DNA from: Penelope pileata
Lineage: Eukaryota > Chordata > Aves > Galliformes > Cracidae
Assembly: GCA_013396635.1 (NCBI GenBank)
Contig: WBMW01000076.1
Location: 346,217 to 410,216, forward strand
DNA: 64,000 nucleotides
Reading direction: 5' to 3'
Shown here: positions 61,662 to 64,000 of the stretch, one piece after another
Position numbering within the stretch: position 1 is the first letter of the stretch
How the letters are laid out: each line of letters opens with the position of its first letter
Made by a program: the position numbers and the translations under genes
The notes under the pieces: model-generated
Told to the model about the DNA's origin: nothing
The model's database searches: none
The model's input: the letters and a program-made list of their open reading frames with translations, nothing else

Positions 61662-62225
61662 CAAGGACTGCTCTGAAAGTAATACCTCCTATTTTATTTG
61701 TTGGCCCACGATGTCAGAGGCAAATTTTGGTGGTATGTCAGTAAAGGCTGAATCTTCCCACCAATATTCCATTACATTTTGTTGCCACGTGACAGATGGC
61801 AGCAGAGGGGCACTCTGACACCGTGGCATCTGACATGGAAGTGTAGATGGAGCAAAGGTGCGGAATTGAATTCCTCCATGCGGATAAAACTGCATCCACT
61901 GACATTCATCGATGCTTGCTGAAAGTTTATGGAGACCAAACAGTGGATGTGAGCACAGTGAGGCGATGGTGGTGAATTTCAGCAGCGGTGATAGCAACAT
62001 GAAAGACAAGCCAAATTCTGGACAGTCATGCACAGCTGTCACACCATGAAATGAAGAGCATCTCTACCAGCTCACCTTCACAAATGGCTAATGGTGGTGA
62101 CTATGTTGAAAAGTAGTGTTTTGTAGCTGAGAATTTGCTCTATCAAATAGTGTTATTGTGCTCTTTGTATCTCTTTCATTTTACATGGAAATAAAGAGGA
62201 GGCATCACTTTCAGAGTGACCTACA
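61662..62225 (+). mobile_element. Galluhop-like mariner, internally deleted (564 bp)
   Basis: The ends form terminal inverted repeats: CTCTGAAAGTAATACCTCCT at 61671-61690 matches the reverse complement of 62197-62216 at 18 of 20 bases. The outermost nine bases on each side are more diverged. A TA flanks both ends. The left part holds the 5' untranslated region and the start of the transposase frame. The right part is the mariner 3' region (GAAAAGTAGTGTTTTGTAGC and following). The junction lies at about 62085-62102. The length is less than half of a full mariner (about 1.2-1.3 kb), and the catalytic domain is gone. The name Galluhop is from recall of the chicken mariner family; a transposase in trans would have been needed to move this copy. 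Confidence 0.88.
61835..62092 (+). pseudogene. Mariner transposase N-terminus (helix-turn-helix), broken
   Basis: The reading frame begins at ATG 61835, has a TAG at 61844-61846 and reopens at ATG 61847. It then reads 'CGIEFLHADKT', 'DIHRCLLKVYGD' and 'VDVSTVRRWW', the helix-turn-helix DNA-binding part of a mariner transposase. At 61970 a one-base loss shifts the frame ('VNFSSGDSNMKDK' follows in the new frame), and a TGA occurs later in 'TAVTP'. The DDD/DDE catalytic domain is entirely absent because of the internal deletion. The product could not transpose. Such proteins bind the terminal repeats when intact. Confidence 0.82.
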
Positions 62226-62227
62226 TA
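62226..62227 (+). repeat. TA target duplication, right copy
   Basis: The TA immediately follows the right terminal repeat and matches the left flank at 61660-61661. It lies in an ATATAT context, so the match is weak evidence on its own. Confidence 0.6.
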
Positions 62228-64000
62228 TATTAAATTGAAGATACTTTGTCTAAAAGCAGATCTTAGTACAACTTCTTCAAACTCAGCTGGGATCTTATTT
62301 CATAGGCACTTTAAAAGACCAAAAGTAGGAAGCAGAAGCAGATCTATGAAGTGGGGGAGAAAAATATTCTATCTATACATGAAAGTATTTATGTAGTATT
62401 TAAGCATTCTGATACACAATTCTGATTTTGAATTTAACATATATTCCATATTCTGTGATTCTTAAAATGAGAGATAATATGATTTGATTTTGGAATGAAA
62501 AACAGCTTCTCTAGATGCAACTTAGGCTGTAGCAAACAGAAGACTCAACATGTATATATCACATAATATAATCAGTGACACTGGCTTGTTTACACCAGTA
62601 GAAAGCTTGTCCTTCACCATTTGTTAGGCTAAACATTCACTCTTTCAGGATACACGATTTCTTTTCTATTTTTCAAAGTAGCTGTAGAACCTTGAAGGTC
62701 ATAGAATGCTTGGCTGATGTATAGCTACCTAAGCATACTTTCTTCTGACCTTTAGGTAACTGGTGAGTATATTAAATAACCACACAATTTTTAAGCCATT
62801 CCCATGGCATTTATTCAGGAAAGAATGACTTCTGATGTTCAGCATTTTTGTATTTCAGGCTGCCGACTCTTCAGCTGCCATCATTGCTCCAGTTCACTGA
62901 TTAGACAAACTGAGTTGGATGAGGTCTGGGGCATCAGCTGCTATTGACTGGTTCAGATTATGAATTCTCATGATCACGAGTTTTAACCTTATTTCAGCAA
63001 TGTCCTCAATTTCCCGTTGTCTGTTCTTCAGGTTTGCTGATCTGCCTCAGTGACAAATGCATACATTAGAACTGGTTCATTTTATTTTCTTAGTCTCACT
63101 CCACATGTTTAAAAAGGTCTTAGAGATTTAGGAACTAATAGAGCTAGGTGAATATAGCAAGAAATGTCAGTGAATTATTGGTTCAATATTTTTTAATGAA
63201 CTCTCTTCACCTGTGTTCAGCAGTTGTCCAATGTGTTGGTTTCACAGCTGACAGAGCAAAAGAATCAGCAATTTTTAAATGAGTGTTGGAGGCTAACATC
63301 AAGATTCACTTTCCATGAAATATCTACAGCAGAAATCAGATTTTAAGAGCTCTAATAATTTAATATGGAATTGCAGCACTCCAGTTGGTGCGAAATTAAG
63401 GAAGCATTGTCACTGTCTTTTGTCAGGTACAAGTCACCAATTTCAACCTAAGAATAACTGCCTAAAATATATGCTGAGCTAATGGCCTGTTCTGGCTTTA
63501 CAAATGATATCGCTCTGTCACTGCCTGTGATAGAGTTCATTTCTTTCCTTGCTGTCCCCCATGAACAGCAGGCTCAGCCTGAGCAGAGAATGCCACGCTG
63601 TTTGGTACTGTGCCCTTGGTGTGCCTGATAGCACAGTGGGGTATTTACATCTGAAAGTATTTACAGCTCTCCAAAACTGTCTGCAAATGATGGTTTGTGG
63701 GCTGGCTGTGGATTGGGACTTCTGAAAATGGATGATAATGGTGAATGGGACCCTCTCATCCACTACAGATACAGCAGAAGTGTGCTGGCTGTTTGTGGTA
63801 CTTGGTTATCCAAATACACTTCTTGTTTCCATTTCTGCTTAAGCCACAGCAAACAAAACTATTGTGAGCTTTCGTCATAGCAGACATTTAAATTCTTTTG
63901 AAATCTGTAGTCTTCTCAAAAGCCATGTGGCAGCTTGAGAGGTCTGTCATTTTACTGCAAATAAGATTTAATTGTCTCTGAACCAGAAGCAGAAGAGCTT
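62228..64000. other. Single-copy AT-rich stretch to the window end
   Basis: No gene, RNA gene or mobile element recognised. Short frames at 63518-63763 (minus) and 63695-63880 (plus) overlap one another on opposite strands and have no family signal. Confidence 0.55.

Noticed and set aside
1..64000. CRISPR array, bacterial operon, phage or plasmid features
   Set aside because: The window is clearly vertebrate: CR1, ERVL-like LTRs and mariner, with no dense coding. No regularly spaced direct repeats were found.
1..64000. tRNA, rRNA or snRNA genes
   Set aside because: No recognisable A-box/B-box pair, rRNA core or snRNA motif was seen by eye. A covariance-model scan would be needed to exclude decayed copies.

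Overview
This is a bird genome window, most likely a galliform such as chicken, turkey or quail. The evidence is the repeat content: many CR1 non-LTR retrotransposon fragments, several ending in the CR1 octamer tail (TTCTATGA or ATTCTRTG type); a deleted mariner element of the Galluhop type; and two LTRs of an avian class III (ERVL-like) endogenous retrovirus family. The AT-rich single-copy background, broken by long A/T and purine runs, fits an intergenic or long-intron region.

I find no functional protein-coding gene. No open frame longer than about 160 codons exists, none looks like a cellular protein, and no convincing exon with splice sites was recognised. The only recognisable protein-coding traces are dead mobile-element genes: CR1 ORF2 (reverse transcriptase), a CR1 ORF1 esterase-type domain, an ERVL-like integrase C-terminus, and the N-terminal DNA-binding part of a mariner transposase.

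Layout: 1-6472 single-copy; 6473-6638 CR1 (minus); 10023-10848 a 3' LTR with polypurine tract and pol end (minus); 12666-13187 a solo LTR of the same family in the opposite orientation, with a perfect 5-bp target duplication; 14494-15061 and 17755-18673 two internally deleted CR1 copies (plus); 20356-20398 a G-run running into an assembly gap; 26373-26661 a hairpin and a short unclassified repeat whose second copy lies at 56261-56325; 37770-38006 CR1 3' end (plus); 41380-41455 small CR1 reverse transcriptase piece; 42690-43512 a minus-strand CR1 5' half (ORF1 plus ORF2 linker) interrupted by a plus-strand CR1 tail; 46110-47140 a very old CR1/L3-like relic (minus); 50290-50550, 52051-52279 and 56335-56487 CR1 (minus); 54480-54850 CR1 (plus); 61662-62225 the mariner derivative. 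The remainder is single-copy sequence with simple repeats.

There is no gene network to describe. The biology here is layered retroelement decay. Nothing in the window supports a new enzymatic or defence system. The points most worth checking are the CR1-in-CR1 nest with its esterase relic, the inverted LTR pair with contrasting target-site evidence, the mariner deletion derivative, the ancient CR1 relic, and the unclassified two-copy repeat.
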